A stretch of DNA of 64,000 nucleotides from Nostoc sp. UHCC 0926 (GCF_028623165.1 NZ_CP117768.1:3472001-3536000), one strand, 5' to 3'. Positions 35,866-45,945 are shown, numbered from the stretch's first letter. Numbers and translations are program-made. The notes: generated from the letters alone by a model not told the origin.

Positions 35866-36576
35866 TCATGACCCAATAGTTGCATTGGGGGAATTACGAG
35901 TTAAAAGACCATCTTCCATTTCTACGATGCGATCGGCTATGTCTAAAATACGGTTGTCGTGTGTCACTAATAAGATAGTAGTTCCCTGATTTTTAGCCAG
36001 ACTCTGCATTATTTCCACGACATCGCGTCCTGATTGTTTATCTAATGCAGCTGTTGGTTCGTCTGCTAGCACCAGTGGAGGACGATTCACCAAGGCGCGG
36101 GCGATCGCAATTCTTTGTTTTTGTCCACCAGAAAGATTGTCTGGGTAGTAATCAACTCGTTCTTCTAGACCAACAGACCCCAGCATGGCTTTTGATTTAG
36201 CCACTGCTTCTGTTTTAGAAATATTATTATTCAATTCTACCGCCATTTGCACATTTTGCTTCGCAGTCAAGAACCCTAGCAAATTGTGAGCTTGGAAAAT
36301 ATAACCAATGCTGCGTCGCATCTGCACCAGTTTGTTTTGACTGACGCCAACGAGTTCTTCACCTAAAAATTTCAAACTTCCCTCTTGTACAGATCGCAAA
36401 CCACCAATTAAGCTCAGTAATGTTGTTTTACCTGAACCGGATGGCCCGGTCATAATTACAATTTCACCAGAATAAATTTCTAGGTTAATGTCAAATAATA
36501 TCTGTTTTTTCAGTGCACCTTTGCCATAGTAGTGATTGAGGTTTTTAATGGCAATAACAGGTTCTTTTTGGTTCAT
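35866..36576 (-). CDS. devA: ABC exporter ATPase DevA family
   Basis: 236 residues. Walker A GPSGSGKT at 44-51, the signature LSGGQKQRIAIARAL, then Walker B LVLADEPTAALD and H-loop LLVTHD. It belongs to the MacB/LolD-like class. It pairs with DevC and DevB downstream of a tripartite exporter; in Anabaena DevBCA exports heterocyst glycolipids through TolC. Paralogues exist in Nostocales, so the exact cargo is not certain. Last gene of the devB-devC-devA order. Confidence 0.85.
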   Translation of the reverse strand: MNQKEPVIAIKNLNHYYGKGALKKQILFDINLEIYSGEIVIMTGPSGSGKTTLLSLIGGLRSVQEGSLKFLGEELVGVSQNKLVQMRRSIGYIFQAHNLLGFLTAKQNVQMAVELNNNISKTEAVAKSKAMLGSVGLEERVDYYPDNLSGGQKQRIAIARALVNRPPLVLADEPTAALDKQSGRDVVEIMQSLAKNQGTTILLVTHDNRILDIADRIVEMEDGLLTRNSPNATIGS

Positions 36577-36702
36577 AAGTTTGTTGCCTATAATTTAGAA
36601 GTTTTGAAACAAAACTGTAGTATTCACTAAAAACTAAGACTTCTTAATTTTTAATTATAAATTATAATTCTTAACAATATCTTTTAATTAATATTCAATT
36701 AA

Positions 36703-37857
36703 TTAAAAGATATCTGCTGGATCGGCAGAACGTAATTTTCGGACTGCGATCGCACCGGAGATAATACACATAATCATTGTCAGAATCAACACCATTACCG
36801 CCCGATCAAAACTCATAAAGACTGGTAAAAGTGTCGCCTCTCTGGCGGTTTTATACATAAATAAAGCAAAAATAATTCCAGGGAAATATCCTAAAACTGC
36901 TAATAACAAAGCCTCTTGAAGAATGACTGTCAATAAATAGTTTTGTGTATAACCTATTGCCTTGAGAGTAGCATATTCAGCTAAGTGGTCTGCAACTTCT
37001 GTATAAAGGATTTGATAAACAATTACAGTCCCTACAATGAAACCCATGACAGTCCCTAATGTGAAAATAAAGCCAATAGCTGTACTATTTGCCCAATAAT
37101 TCCGCTCAAAATCAATAAATTCTTGCTTAGTTAAAACATTTACCTCATTAGGTAAATAATTTTGTAATTCTTGGACGACAACTTTAACATCTGCTCCCGG
37201 TTTTAATCTAATTAATCCAATATCAATTAATCCTGGTTGACGATTGTTGAATATTCGCAGAAAGTTAATATCACTTGTAATTAAATTTCCATCTGCACCA
37301 AATGATGCACCTAATGTAAATAGTCCGCCTACTTTAATTCGCCGCCTTCGTACTTCTGCTATTACAGTCTTTCCTTGCTCATAATTAGCAGCGATTGGGC
37401 CATACTCCACTCTAGAAGAACGGTCAAATAAAACTACATCAGGCAGTTTAAGTTTATCTAAATTTTCCTGAACTCCAGGTAAGTTAACTAGGTTATTCTC
37501 TGGGTTCATTCCAAAGATAAGGATACTACGAGGACGGCCTGTTACCGGATTTTTCCAGACTGTATAGTCCAAATATATAGGATGTACTGATTGGACTGCG
37601 GGTAAATCTAAAGCTTTATATAACCGCCGTTGAGAAAAGCTCCTCATTGCCAGAACAGCACTAGATTGACTATTGATTAAAACAATATCGCCCTGCAAGC
37701 TGCTATGAAATCGAACGTTACTATAATACAAAGCATCCCGGAAGCCGAGTTGCATAAACATCAAAATATCAGCAAAGGCAATTCCTGCCAAAGCCACAGC
37801 TAGGCGAGTTTTTTCCCTTGTCAGTTGTAGCCACGACAGAGGTATTTTTTGATTCAT
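36703..37857 (-). CDS. devC: ABC exporter permease DevC family
   Basis: 384 residues from the ATG at 37857 (MNQKIPLSWLQLTREKTRLA), preferred to the TTG five codons upstream. Topology is MacB-like: one helix near the N-terminus, a large periplasmic domain (about 40-260), then three C-terminal helices with EYATLKAIGYTQNYLL between them. Works with DevA and DevB. The 453-base gap to devB contains dispersed repeat sequence. Confidence 0.88.
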   Translation of the reverse strand: MNQKIPLSWLQLTREKTRLAVALAGIAFADILMFMQLGFRDALYYSNVRFHSSLQGDIVLINSQSSAVLAMRSFSQRRLYKALDLPAVQSVHPIYLDYTVWKNPVTGRPRSILIFGMNPENNLVNLPGVQENLDKLKLPDVVLFDRSSRVEYGPIAANYEQGKTVIAEVRRRRIKVGGLFTLGASFGADGNLITSDINFLRIFNNRQPGLIDIGLIRLKPGADVKVVVQELQNYLPNEVNVLTKQEFIDFERNYWANSTAIGFIFTLGTVMGFIVGTVIVYQILYTEVADHLAEYATLKAIGYTQNYLLTVILQEALLLAVLGYFPGIIFALFMYKTAREATLLPVFMSFDRAVMVLILTMIMCIISGAIAVRKLRSADPADIF

Positions 37858-38310
37858 GTTATAGGTATCCAAGCACAGTTATCAATTACAGTAGAATTTA
37901 GAAATAATTCAATTTTTGATTGAGGGAGAAATCTAAAATCTAAAATTGGCAGAGTCAGGAGTAAAACAGTCTTTATATCTCAATACGCTTGGGTTAAGGC
38001 TAAAATTCTTTATTTTTTGAACGTAGATGTAAAGTGGTGAAGCAGCGCCGTCTTCTCACATTGGGAGATGCTTTAGCGCATAGCGCAGCGTCGGAACGAG
38101 CGTCACCCAGAGGGCTTGCCGCAGGCGATCGCTCCAGGCACAGAGAGAAGAAAAAAATGCTTAACTGAACTGTATTGGCTTTTAAATCTAAGTTCTGTAC
38201 CTCACTTAATTGCAATCTGTTGTAATTTATCAGACATTATTTATTGATAAAACAGCCCAATTAAAAACATTCCTAATCCAAAATATCAAATCATAAATTT
38301 GTATTACTGT
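37858..38310. repeat. devC-devB gap with dispersed repeat
   Basis: The gap contains a GC-rich block (about 38040-38135) with gcgcatagcgcagcgtcgg, cgcaggcgatcgctcc and an inverted-repeat look. Related fragments are at 5604, 5710 and 20272. The rest is AT-rich. The repeat probably entered an operon that is otherwise compact; no terminator or promoter was identified. Confidence 0.45.
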
Positions 38311-39750
38311 TCACCTATAACTTGATTCGCTATTAATTTCGACAAGAACTTTAGCGTAAGTTAAACCCGAAACTTTCTGGCTATCTTCTGGAGGTAGAGC
38401 AATTTTCACTTCTACTACTCTGGCATCCACATCTGCTGCTGGATCTGTATTCAGCACATCTTTTTTACCAATTTTTCTACCAATTTCAGTAACAGTTCCC
38501 TTTAATTCGTCGCTAAATGCTCCATTATCGCTGCTGATAGTGGCGTTTTGACCAATACGCACTTTTCCAATACTGTCTTCGGCGACTTCAGCAATCACAA
38601 ACATTTGGCTGGTTTGTCCAATTTCAGCAATACCATTTGCACCGATGGCTTCGCCTGACTTGGTGTAAACCTTTAAAATCTCTCCAGCTATTGGTGCTTG
38701 AACGTAGCTCAACCTCAATTCTGCTTCGGCTTTTCTAACATTTGCGATCGCATTACTAACTTGGGCTTGCGCTACTTGCACATCGGTAGGACTAACATCT
38801 AAAATTTTGCTCAGTTTGGCCTTTTCTTCATCGATTTGTCTTTGCAAAGTTGCTAAAGTTTTGTCACGGTTAACTTTGGCTTCGATCAGCTGCTGTTGCA
38901 AAGTTGCTAAGTTTTGTATTTGGTTAGCTCTAGCCTCAGCAACTTGCTGTCGTAGGGTTGCCAATGTCTGCTTTAGCGTAGCTTGGCTTTCAGCAACTTG
39001 CTGATTAGAAGTTACTGCACTCAAGCGTCTCCTGTCCCGCTCTTGCTGAGAAATTGCACCTTCTCTGTATAAAAAATCATAGCGTCCGGCATCGACTTGA
39101 GCATTGCGCTGTTCGGCTCGGACACGTCCAACTGTGGCTCTTAGGACATCTCTTTGCCCACTAAGTTCAGCTTCTAGGCGATTCACGGTTGCTTGTTGGA
39201 CGAGTTTACCCCCACTTAACTGAGCTGCAATCCGCGCGATCGTCGCTTGTTGAGCATCCCTTTCCCCAACAAACTGCGCTTGTAAACGAGCAATAACTGC
39301 TCTTTGGGCTTGAATATCTCTTGGAGATCCGGCTCTGATTTGCGCTAAATTCGCACGGGATTCTTGCACCTTGGCTTTTGCCTCTTCTAGTCCGGCTATT
39401 TGAGTATCGCGGTTATCCAAAATTGCCACAATTTGGCCTCGCTTTACCTGTTCACCCTCTCTCACCAGAAGTTGCTGAATTCGTGACGATGGCGCTAATC
39501 CTGAGGATGGGGCGGACAATTTAACAACTTCGCCTCGCGGTTCCAAACGCCCTAGAGCACTAATGCTATTGGTAGATGGCATTACGGGTGCAGATGTAGT
39601 TAGTTTTTTCAGCTGCTCGATTTTAGCTGTACCTAGTATCCCAGCAGCTATTACTACTGGCACAGCTACAGCGATACCCCACCAAATCTTAGGTTGTTCA
39701 TGATTAAGTGGCTGCTCACTTGGCTTTGGCTTTTCAGTCACCCTTGACAT
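38311..39750 (-). CDS. devB: Membrane fusion protein DevB family (HlyD-like)
   Basis: 479 residues from the ATG at 39750 (MSRVTEKPKPSEQPLNHEQP). One N-terminal membrane helix, then a lipoyl-like strand (RIQQLLVREGEQVKRGQIVAI), an unusually long alpha-helical hairpin (about residues 115-310) with repeated L/QATVxRxxAxL units, and the returning lipoyl and beta-barrel parts (YVQAPIAGEILKVY). It links DevC to a TolC-type outer-membrane channel. First gene of the exporter operon. Confidence 0.88.
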   Translation of the reverse strand: MSRVTEKPKPSEQPLNHEQPKIWWGIAVAVPVVIAAGILGTAKIEQLKKLTTSAPVMPSTNSISALGRLEPRGEVVKLSAPSSGLAPSSRIQQLLVREGEQVKRGQIVAILDNRDTQIAGLEEAKAKVQESRANLAQIRAGSPRDIQAQRAVIARLQAQFVGERDAQQATIARIAAQLSGGKLVQQATVNRLEAELSGQRDVLRATVGRVRAEQRNAQVDAGRYDFLYREGAISQQERDRRRLSAVTSNQQVAESQATLKQTLATLRQQVAEARANQIQNLATLQQQLIEAKVNRDKTLATLQRQIDEEKAKLSKILDVSPTDVQVAQAQVSNAIANVRKAEAELRLSYVQAPIAGEILKVYTKSGEAIGANGIAEIGQTSQMFVIAEVAEDSIGKVRIGQNATISSDNGAFSDELKGTVTEIGRKIGKKDVLNTDPAADVDARVVEVKIALPPEDSQKVSGLTYAKVLVEINSESSYR

Positions 39751-40634
39751 AGTATGTTGCCCGTTTACCTGAATTGTGCTGATGGAAGTAAAAATAAAAG
39801 GGTTTTTAATCAACAGCCAGCCGTTTAGGACAAACAACAGTGGTTTAAAGCTGGGTATGGCTTAAAATCCATTGTGTGATGAACGCTCAACACTATGGTT
39901 TTGCAAAATGGTGTTTTCTATAGCGTAGGCGTAGCCCGCCGTAGGCATCGCTCGTTTGTATGCAATACAGTGACCTCACTTCCATTCCTCTCTCCTAAAA
40001 AGAGAGAGGCTTTGAGGCTTACTTCCAAACCCTGCAAGGGTTGGGGCTGAGGTTAGGTCTGTATTGAAACCTAGAAGCGCTATAGTAGCTGGCTATTTAA
40101 TAACTCTGAGTATTATTGAGACATGAGTGCAATGGGAGTTAGCAGAATTCACAAGCAGTATGAATCTAGATGTAGAGACGTGATATATCGCCTCTCTACA
40201 CAAAATCCCAAATTGGTATGATGCGGTACTGTACTGCTACATTCACTAGGGCTACAGTTAGTCACAAAATTGAAAAGAAACATCAAAAATAGACTGTTGC
40301 CTTTGCGGGATACAATCTTGCTACAAAAGTTAGTCTTCCTTAAGTGAATCAACGATTAACTGACTAAAAAATATCTGTTGACCCTGAGCATTCTTAACAT
40401 TAGAGTTTCCTTAACTTTCTGGTCAATGAGTTAGCTGTCTGTAGTTGCTTGCACCTACCAAGACAACAAACCATTTTGTAATATTCGCTTCAAAGACCTG
40501 ACTACTTTCCCTGCTGCTGTTTTGGGACTCCATTAAACTCTCGTTGAATGAATTCTACATTTATCCGTTACGCGAAAACGTAACAGAGCTTACACATGGG
40601 GAACTGTGAGTCTGGAAGGAGATCAGGGAGATGA
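39751..40634. other. Long spacer upstream of devB
   Basis: 884 bases. Contains a gcgtaggcgtagcccgccgt repeat (39918-39950), a ctctctcctaaaaagagagag hairpin (39990-40011), a cctgcaagggttgg stretch, and a degenerate agagacgtgatatatcgcctct palindrome (40170-40192). A short hairpin gttacgcgaaaacgtaac is at 40567-40584. Some of this presumably drives devB on the minus strand, but no NtcA or DevH site could be identified with confidence. Confidence 0.35.
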
Positions 40635-41372
40635 TTAATTTGGCAGGTCGAATAAAACTGTGGTCATGTAATGTTCTGCCCAAGCTGGGCCAAAGGCTTT
40701 TTCTAGTACGCGGCGGGTTTTATCGTTTTGCTGCTGTTTGGTGCAGTAGTTGTGTTGTCCGGCGATATTTTGTGTAACTTGTTCAACTGAAACAGGATGT
40801 GAGGCGATCGCTTGGGTGCAATGAATGTCTAAAAATTCTCGCACCCGCGAGAGAAACATTGTTTCTTCTTCTGGGGAACTGGGGCGGACAAAGATGCAAT
40901 AATCCGAAAAAATATTTCCCCATTCAGGTAATTCACGGGGTTGGGAAAAGTTAAGCACTGTTAGCTGTGTCAGTGCAGAAGTATAAGATTCTGGTAAGGT
41001 GCGCTCTAAGTGAATCGGAGAAAGGTCTGCGATCGCTGCACTAATTTGACCTCTACCCCCAACTAAATCGCAACCAAACATCGGCAGGTTGTATTCTGGA
41101 CGGGGAAACATGACGCAGTGCAAAATATCCAGCATATTTCCGATTTTTGCCAGTTCCAAGTGCATTTTCCGAAACTGGGGCGTTTGATAGCAGCGATTTT
41201 CAATTGTCAGTTTTTCGCCTTCTAGTCTACCTTCCACATACCCCAACTCATTAGGCAAATGGTAGGGCGATAGATCCAGGTGCTGATGCCAAGCTGCCTC
41301 AATACAATCAGCTAGCTGACGAATTAGGGGATGTTGTTGCTCACGCAGCGAGGGCATAGAAGTAAATGACAT
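40635..41372 (-). CDS. pcyA: Phycocyanobilin:ferredoxin oxidoreductase
   Basis: 245 residues. PcyA reduces biliverdin IXalpha to phycocyanobilin, the pigment of phycobilisomes and phytochromes, with electrons from ferredoxin. The active-site residues are visible: E73, H85 ([13 protein letters not shown]) and D102 ([12 protein letters not shown]), matching the Synechocystis E76/H88/D105 set shifted by three. Length is normal. Monocistronic here. Confidence 0.95.
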   Translation of the reverse strand: MSFTSMPSLREQQHPLIRQLADCIEAAWHQHLDLSPYHLPNELGYVEGRLEGEKLTIENRCYQTPQFRKMHLELAKIGNMLDILHCVMFPRPEYNLPMFGCDLVGGRGQISAAIADLSPIHLERTLPESYTSALTQLTVLNFSQPRELPEWGNIFSDYCIFVRPSSPEEETMFLSRVREFLDIHCTQAIASHPVSVEQVTQNIAGQHNYCTKQQQNDKTRRVLEKAFGPAWAEHYMTTVLFDLPN

Positions 41373-41542
41373 ATTCTAGTTGGGAATGCGATCTAGTAGC
41401 CAGTCTACAACCTGTTGTGCCACACCTGTCGTGGACTGCAATATAAGCAAACACTTGATGGGCATTGGGGAGCCACTGCGTTGCCGGGGTTCCCCCGGTT
41501 GAAGCAAGTGGCGTCATTGGGCAAATGACAAAAGCCAAAGGA

Positions 41543-42136
41543 CTATTGCCACAAATCAGTGACATCGTATCCCAATTCCTCTAGCATATGCCGTAGCAAC
41601 GGTAAACTTAATCCAATTACATTACTGTGACAGCCTTCGATTTTTTCCACAAAGAAACTACCAAAACCCTCAATGGCAAAGGCTCCAGCACACTTGAGGG
41701 GTTCACCTGTGGCAACATAGGCTTTAATTGCGCGATCGCTCATTTGAGCAAAGTAAACTCTTGTAACTTGAGACTTGACTATAGTGCGGTTTTGGTCAAG
41801 GTCAATTAAGGCATGACCTGTGTACAAGTCGCCAAAGTTACCTTGCATTATCTGCCAACGAGCGATCGCTTCAGAGAAGTCTGCTGGTTTACCGTGAATT
41901 TCACCATTGATAGACAAAACTGAATCACAACCCATAATCAAAGCCGATTCAAATTGCGGGGCTACAGTTTCCGCCTTATATTGGGCAAGAGTTTTGACCA
42001 ATTCTGCTGGTTCACTTAATTGGATTTGCGACTCATCAAAGTCACTTGGTCGAACTATCGGTTCAATACCAACAGTTTGCAGCAAGCGGCGTCGGGCTGG
42101 GGAAGCTGAGGCAAGTACAAAAGGTGGAATTTTCAT
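41543..42136 (-). CDS. maf: Maf-family nucleoside triphosphate pyrophosphatase
   Basis: 197 residues from [20 protein letters not shown]. The Maf active-site motif [10 protein letters not shown] is at the start, then FDESQ, KAETVAP and [16 protein letters not shown]. Later the nucleotide-binding AGAFAIEG and a C-terminal [10 protein letters not shown]. The protein hydrolyses non-canonical or dTTP/UTP-type nucleotides. The fifteen-codon upstream extension is repeat-derived and rejected as coding. Also called septum-formation protein. Confidence 0.92.
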   Translation of the reverse strand: MKIPPFVLASASPARRRLLQTVGIEPIVRPSDFDESQIQLSEPAELVKTLAQYKAETVAPQFESALIMGCDSVLSINGEIHGKPADFSEAIARWQIMQGNFGDLYTGHALIDLDQNRTIVKSQVTRVYFAQMSDRAIKAYVATGEPLKCAGAFAIEGFGSFFVEKIEGCHSNVIGLSLPLLRHMLEELGYDVTDLWQ

Positions 42137-42239
42137 GATATTTCTGACAAAATTGTTAATTGGGCATGGGGCATGAGGCATTAGGGATTGGTGATTAAGT
42201 TTCTTCTCTATCCCCTATTCCCTATTCCCCACTCCACAA

Positions 42240-42785
42240 TTAATAGACAGAAAAAGAATTGACAACCTGATCAATCATTCCTTTAACTCTCTGCCAGCGT
42301 TTTTCAGGAATTGAGGCATTAAAGGTAAAAAGCTTACCACGGCTAACAGCGACGCTGGCGATGTTGTGTCGTTCCTGTTGATTGGGAAGTTTCACCTCAT
42401 ACTCTAATAGGTAGTATATTTTACCGTCTACTTCTCGCTGTGCGGCATTAACTAATTCAGCCGAACGACCAGAGTCAGGAGGCGCAAGAGCTGCTTTTCC
42501 TAACTTATATCCTACTTCTGTTGGGGTTCCCAATTCTGACAAAGTTTTGCCTTCTGGAACTGGGCTAATCACAACCGAAACATTTTCAGACACCTCAATC
42601 AAATCGTGAAAAACCACATCTGGCCCGTTGGCAACTTTAACTTGCAGCCAGCCGTTAGGATATAAAAACTGATAGCCATTACTAGTGTCTACAAAGCTTT
42701 TGAGTCCAGCCGCAGCTGCTACACCAGAATTACTCAGGCTGAAGCTCAACATCAATAGCAAAATTAATACAATTCGTTTCCACAT
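42240..42785 (-). CDS. PsbP-family photosystem II protein (CyanoP-like)
   Basis: 181 residues from the ATG at 42785 (MWKRIVLILLLMLSFSLSNS). A signal peptide (about 1-26) leads to the PsbP fold: SFVDTSNGYQFLYPNGWLQVKV, then FHDLIEVSENVSVVISPV and the final RWQRVKGMIDQVVNSFSVY. The CyanoP members help photosystem II assembly on the lumenal side. No lipobox cysteine is visible, unlike some homologues. Confidence 0.88.
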   Translation of the reverse strand: MWKRIVLILLLMLSFSLSNSGVAAAAGLKSFVDTSNGYQFLYPNGWLQVKVANGPDVVFHDLIEVSENVSVVISPVPEGKTLSELGTPTEVGYKLGKAALAPPDSGRSAELVNAAQREVDGKIYYLLEYEVKLPNQQERHNIASVAVSRGKLFTFNASIPEKRWQRVKGMIDQVVNSFSVY

Positions 42786-43527
42786 TTCTACAGATTCCTT
42801 TGGGCTGGAGACAACACCAAGCAAGCATCATTTCTCGTTTTTATTCTCCCACCAACCGGGACGCTTCGGATGACGCATTAGATGGGGAGGGATCGATCAA
42901 TGCTCAAATGTCGGCAAATACTCCCTGGTGTCTGGCCTTACTGATGAAGCGGTGAGAAATGCGTCAGCGTAGCTCGTCGTAGACATCGCTGACCTCAAAT
43001 TTTACCAGTTCCAGCCCTACCCGCCTCGGAATAAATTCCAAGGCTAATAGCTCAAGTCAGCTCAAGCTGACTGGAAGATTTTTTACCATTGCGGGAATAC
43101 TAGACGCAGTAAATTTCATCAAAAACAGCACGTACATGGCTCTGTGGCGACTTTATTATCATCTTATTTGGGTGACAAAAGAGCGACAGCCACTAATTAC
43201 CCCTGAACGCGAAACTCAACTTTAGGGTTAGAAAAGCTAAACGAAAAAATCAGAATTTCGCGTTTGATTATTTTTTAAGCTCCAAAGCGATCGCCTAAAA
43301 ATTTCGCAATAAGCAAGAGTTAATGACATTGATTTTACCTCTATTGAGAATATACTTTGCTTATTAACATGATGCGGCCGCCCTGAAAATTCCCCAATAT
43401 ACTAATGAGTGATAAATGTTGGGAGATGACGTTGGAATTTCAAAGGACTGTTCTGTGTAAGTTTGCTCAGATGATGATATTTGATCTACTGTAGACTGAG
43501 AGAATTGTTTAATTTATCAATTTTTTA
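42786..43527. other. Spacer with IS200 remnant and HIP1-like sequence
   Basis: 742 bases. Holds the truncated transposase (43136-43225), a gcgtcagcgtagctcgtcgtag repeat (42961-42985) and a notI-like gatgcggccgcc (43371-43381). No intact gene. The right-hand part is AT-rich and downstream of the radical SAM gene. Confidence 0.4.
43136..43225 (+). pseudogene. Truncated IS200/IS605-like TnpA N-terminus
   Basis: The frame reads MALWRLYYHLIWVTKERQPL and stops after 29 residues, matching the start of IS200-type transposases of cyanobacteria (W-R-L-Y-Y-H-L-I-W). The active-site HuH and tyrosine are absent. No continuation in another frame was apparent in the next 100 bases, so it is a deletion remnant. 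Confidence 0.7.
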
Positions 43528-44526
43528 TTATTTTATAGTTATGGAAGGCCTGAAATTATTTGAAATTTCTTGAGCTTCGTACCCAGGCCAACGTTCAATT
43601 GTTGGTTTATACCACCAATACTCTAAAATTTTTGAATCAACGAATCCTGCTAGTTCTTGGTCGGGCCAAATATGTAAACGTTCCAAACATCCTATGCTTT
43701 GGGCGGCCTTCTCAAAAGCGCCCCATTGGTCAATAAAATATTTTGCCCATGCTTTTTTATTCATAATAGGCTCAATAAAGTCTAGACCAGCTGCTAACAT
43801 TCTTTTTCCGTTTGTTCCTCTTGCATTAATTGGCTCCCAAAAAATAACTTCTGGTTCTATTTGTAATATTTTATCCAAATAAAATATAAAATCTTCCAAT
43901 ATCATTTGAGGAGGAGTAGGAGCAGATGCAATATACAGCCTACATCCTGCTTTATGACCTTCTAAAAGGGCTTTTAAACGAAGAGAAGGTGGAGGTGAAG
44001 CTGGTTCAATCTGGCGACTGAGTGTATCATTTAAATATGGTAAGCTCATACCTACAGTAACATTAGGATGAGCAAGAATATCTAGGTCATTTAGCCAAAG
44101 GAGTCCGCGAGTAAGAATTCTAACCCTTTTGTTATACTTCAGTAAAGTTTCAACAGCCATACGTGTTAGGTCTGCTGTTTTTTTATTTTGGTAAGGATCA
44201 GTGCCAGAACAAAGGAGAACTACACCTTTGCCAGCAGGAGTTTCATGCCAAACTCGCTTACGTTCTAATGTATTCTCTAATTTTTCAGGTAAATTTTCCC
44301 GTAGAAAAAGATATTTACCCCAATCCATTTGAGGGTCAATTACACCTTTCTCTTTAAGATGATTCTGTCTTGTCCTAATAACTGGAGTAGAAGGCACATA
44401 ACAAAAAGTGCATCCATGAAGACAGCCCGAAGCTACGTTAACCACATAATCACATAACCCTTTTTTAAAAAGAGCACTTTGCTGAAGTGGACTAGCAATA
44501 TTTTCGGAACCTTGGGTAATAGACAT
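43528..44526 (-). CDS. Radical SAM protein (SPL-like) with CxxxCxxC cluster
   Basis: 332 residues. The [4Fe-4S] motif is C35-x3-C39-x2-C42 (SGCLHGCTFCYVPSTP), with VLLCSGTDPYQ as a spore-photoproduct-lyase-like second motif (about 105-115). A TIM-barrel-like body follows (RILTRGLLWLNDLDIL, EVIFWEPINARG). It is transcribed divergently from a TcmP-like gene 39 bases away. The relation to known DNA-repair SPL enzymes is by fold only; the substrate is unknown. The gene is AT-rich. Confidence 0.85.
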   Translation of the reverse strand: MSITQGSENIASPLQQSALFKKGLCDYVVNVASGCLHGCTFCYVPSTPVIRTRQNHLKEKGVIDPQMDWGKYLFLRENLPEKLENTLERKRVWHETPAGKGVVLLCSGTDPYQNKKTADLTRMAVETLLKYNKRVRILTRGLLWLNDLDILAHPNVTVGMSLPYLNDTLSRQIEPASPPPSLRLKALLEGHKAGCRLYIASAPTPPQMILEDFIFYLDKILQIEPEVIFWEPINARGTNGKRMLAAGLDFIEPIMNKKAWAKYFIDQWGAFEKAAQSIGCLERLHIWPDQELAGFVDSKILEYWWYKPTIERWPGYEAQEISNNFRPSITIK

Positions 44527-44565
44527 AAAAAAGTAATGTAGGTATTTTTATAGGAGATTAAATTG

Positions 44566-45945
44566 ATGTCTAGTAAAAAGAAATATAACTGGAGCGCTGA
44601 AGGAAATTATATACCTGATATACCTGCTTATGCTAAAGGCAAACACTTGGTTTTACAAGAATATATAAAAAATTGGATAGAAGTTATTTGTGGACACTGT
44701 GTGTTTGGCCCTCAAAAATTAACATTAATAGATGGTTTTTGTGGTGGGGGAATATATAGAGATGGTGAGCAATTATGGGAAGGTTCAGCCATAAGAATGA
44801 TTAGAATGGTTGAGGAAGGATTAAAAAATGTTCAACACAGGAAAAGTTGGTATAATCCTGATATTAAATTTATCTTTATTGATAATAACATAGACCACAC
44901 AGCTTGTCTAGAATTACAATTAAAAAGAGCTGATTTTGAACATTATTTAAAGTCTGGAAAATGTCAAATTATTACTAATAACTTTCTAGATGAATTAGAT
45001 AACTGTCTTAACGAAGTTAGAGCTAGACGAGGTTATTCTTTCTTTTTTTTAGATCCTTTCGGATTAGATATTCAACCAGCAATAGTTAGAGAAATAATTT
45101 CATTAGGTCGGTCAGAAGTTTTATTAACACATATGCTTTCTGGGTTAGTAAGAATTTTAAGTAGAAGGCAAGAGGATAGATATAAAAAGTTTTTTCATGA
45201 GTTTGAAGCAGATGAATATTATACAGATATAGCCGATCAAAAAGATTTTCGTAATCGGCAAGCTTACTTACGAAATCAAGGATTGTTGTTGTACAGAAAA
45301 GAGGGAAATGTCAAGTACGCTTGGACTTTTGCAATTATGAAAAACCTTAAGACTGTTGAATATTATTTAATTCATTTATCTAGTAGTTCAACAGCGCTAG
45401 AAGTTATGAAACGAACTCTGTTTAAATATAATAACTTAGAATATCAATATCATTATGGCGTTTACGGGTTAGGTTTTAGGGAGCTTGAATATTTTGAACA
45501 GAACTTAAGTATATACAATATTTCCCAGCAAAATATAAATGATTGTATTGATGATTTAGCCGAACAATTAATGCAACTTGTCTATGAGGAGGAAGATGGA
45601 ATAACTTTTGCACAACTATATGAAAAAACCACGCAAACAAATCCAGCTACTATACCTCTTTATATGCAATCTTTAGTCCAGCAAAGACTTGAGAAAGATA
45701 TTAAAATTATTAGACAGAAAAAGGTAACATTTTCAAGATATATGAAAAATGATGATTTAATAATAAAATCTAGAGATAAGCCTTTGTGGATTCCGGGCTT
45801 GACAAACAATTATAATAAGGTAAAAACTACTAAAGAACAAGAAATGCAAGAAAAAGATAACGTACATAGAGAAAGGGTTGTGAAACCACAAACAAATACC
45901 TTATGGATTCCTGGACTGATAACTGATTTTAATAATAATGACTAA
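44566..45945 (+). CDS. tcmP: TcmP-like three-Cys-motif partner protein
   Basis: 459 residues from the ATG at 44566 with a taggag ribosome site; the TTG one codon earlier is not needed. A Rossmann/methyltransferase-like N-terminal half has DGFCGGGIY (about 56-64), IFIDNN and FFLDPFG (160-166). The C-terminal half is helical. The protein ends with two copies of an LWIPGL-centred segment (near residues 404 and 443), separated by a charged linker. TcmP is defined as a partner of proteins with a three-cysteine motif; the SPL-like neighbour is such a protein. Function is not known. Strongly AT-rich compared with housekeeping genes nearby. Confidence 0.75.
   Translation: MSSKKKYNWSAEGNYIPDIPAYAKGKHLVLQEYIKNWIEVICGHCVFGPQKLTLIDGFCGGGIYRDGEQLWEGSAIRMIRMVEEGLKNVQHRKSWYNPDIKFIFIDNNIDHTACLELQLKRADFEHYLKSGKCQIITNNFLDELDNCLNEVRARRGYSFFFLDPFGLDIQPAIVREIISLGRSEVLLTHMLSGLVRILSRRQEDRYKKFFHEFEADEYYTDIADQKDFRNRQAYLRNQGLLLYRKEGNVKYAWTFAIMKNLKTVEYYLIHLSSSSTALEVMKRTLFKYNNLEYQYHYGVYGLGFRELEYFEQNLSIYNISQQNINDCIDDLAEQLMQLVYEEEDGITFAQLYEKTTQTNPATIPLYMQSLVQQRLEKDIKIIRQKKVTFSRYMKNDDLIIKSRDKPLWIPGLTNNYNKVKTTKEQEMQEKDNVHRERVVKPQTNTLWIPGLITDFNNND

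Noticed and set aside
41469..41515. ggagccactgcg... block between pcyA and maf as a possible RNA gene
   Set aside because: It is a copy of a dispersed repeat also present at 6789, with no RNA gene features.
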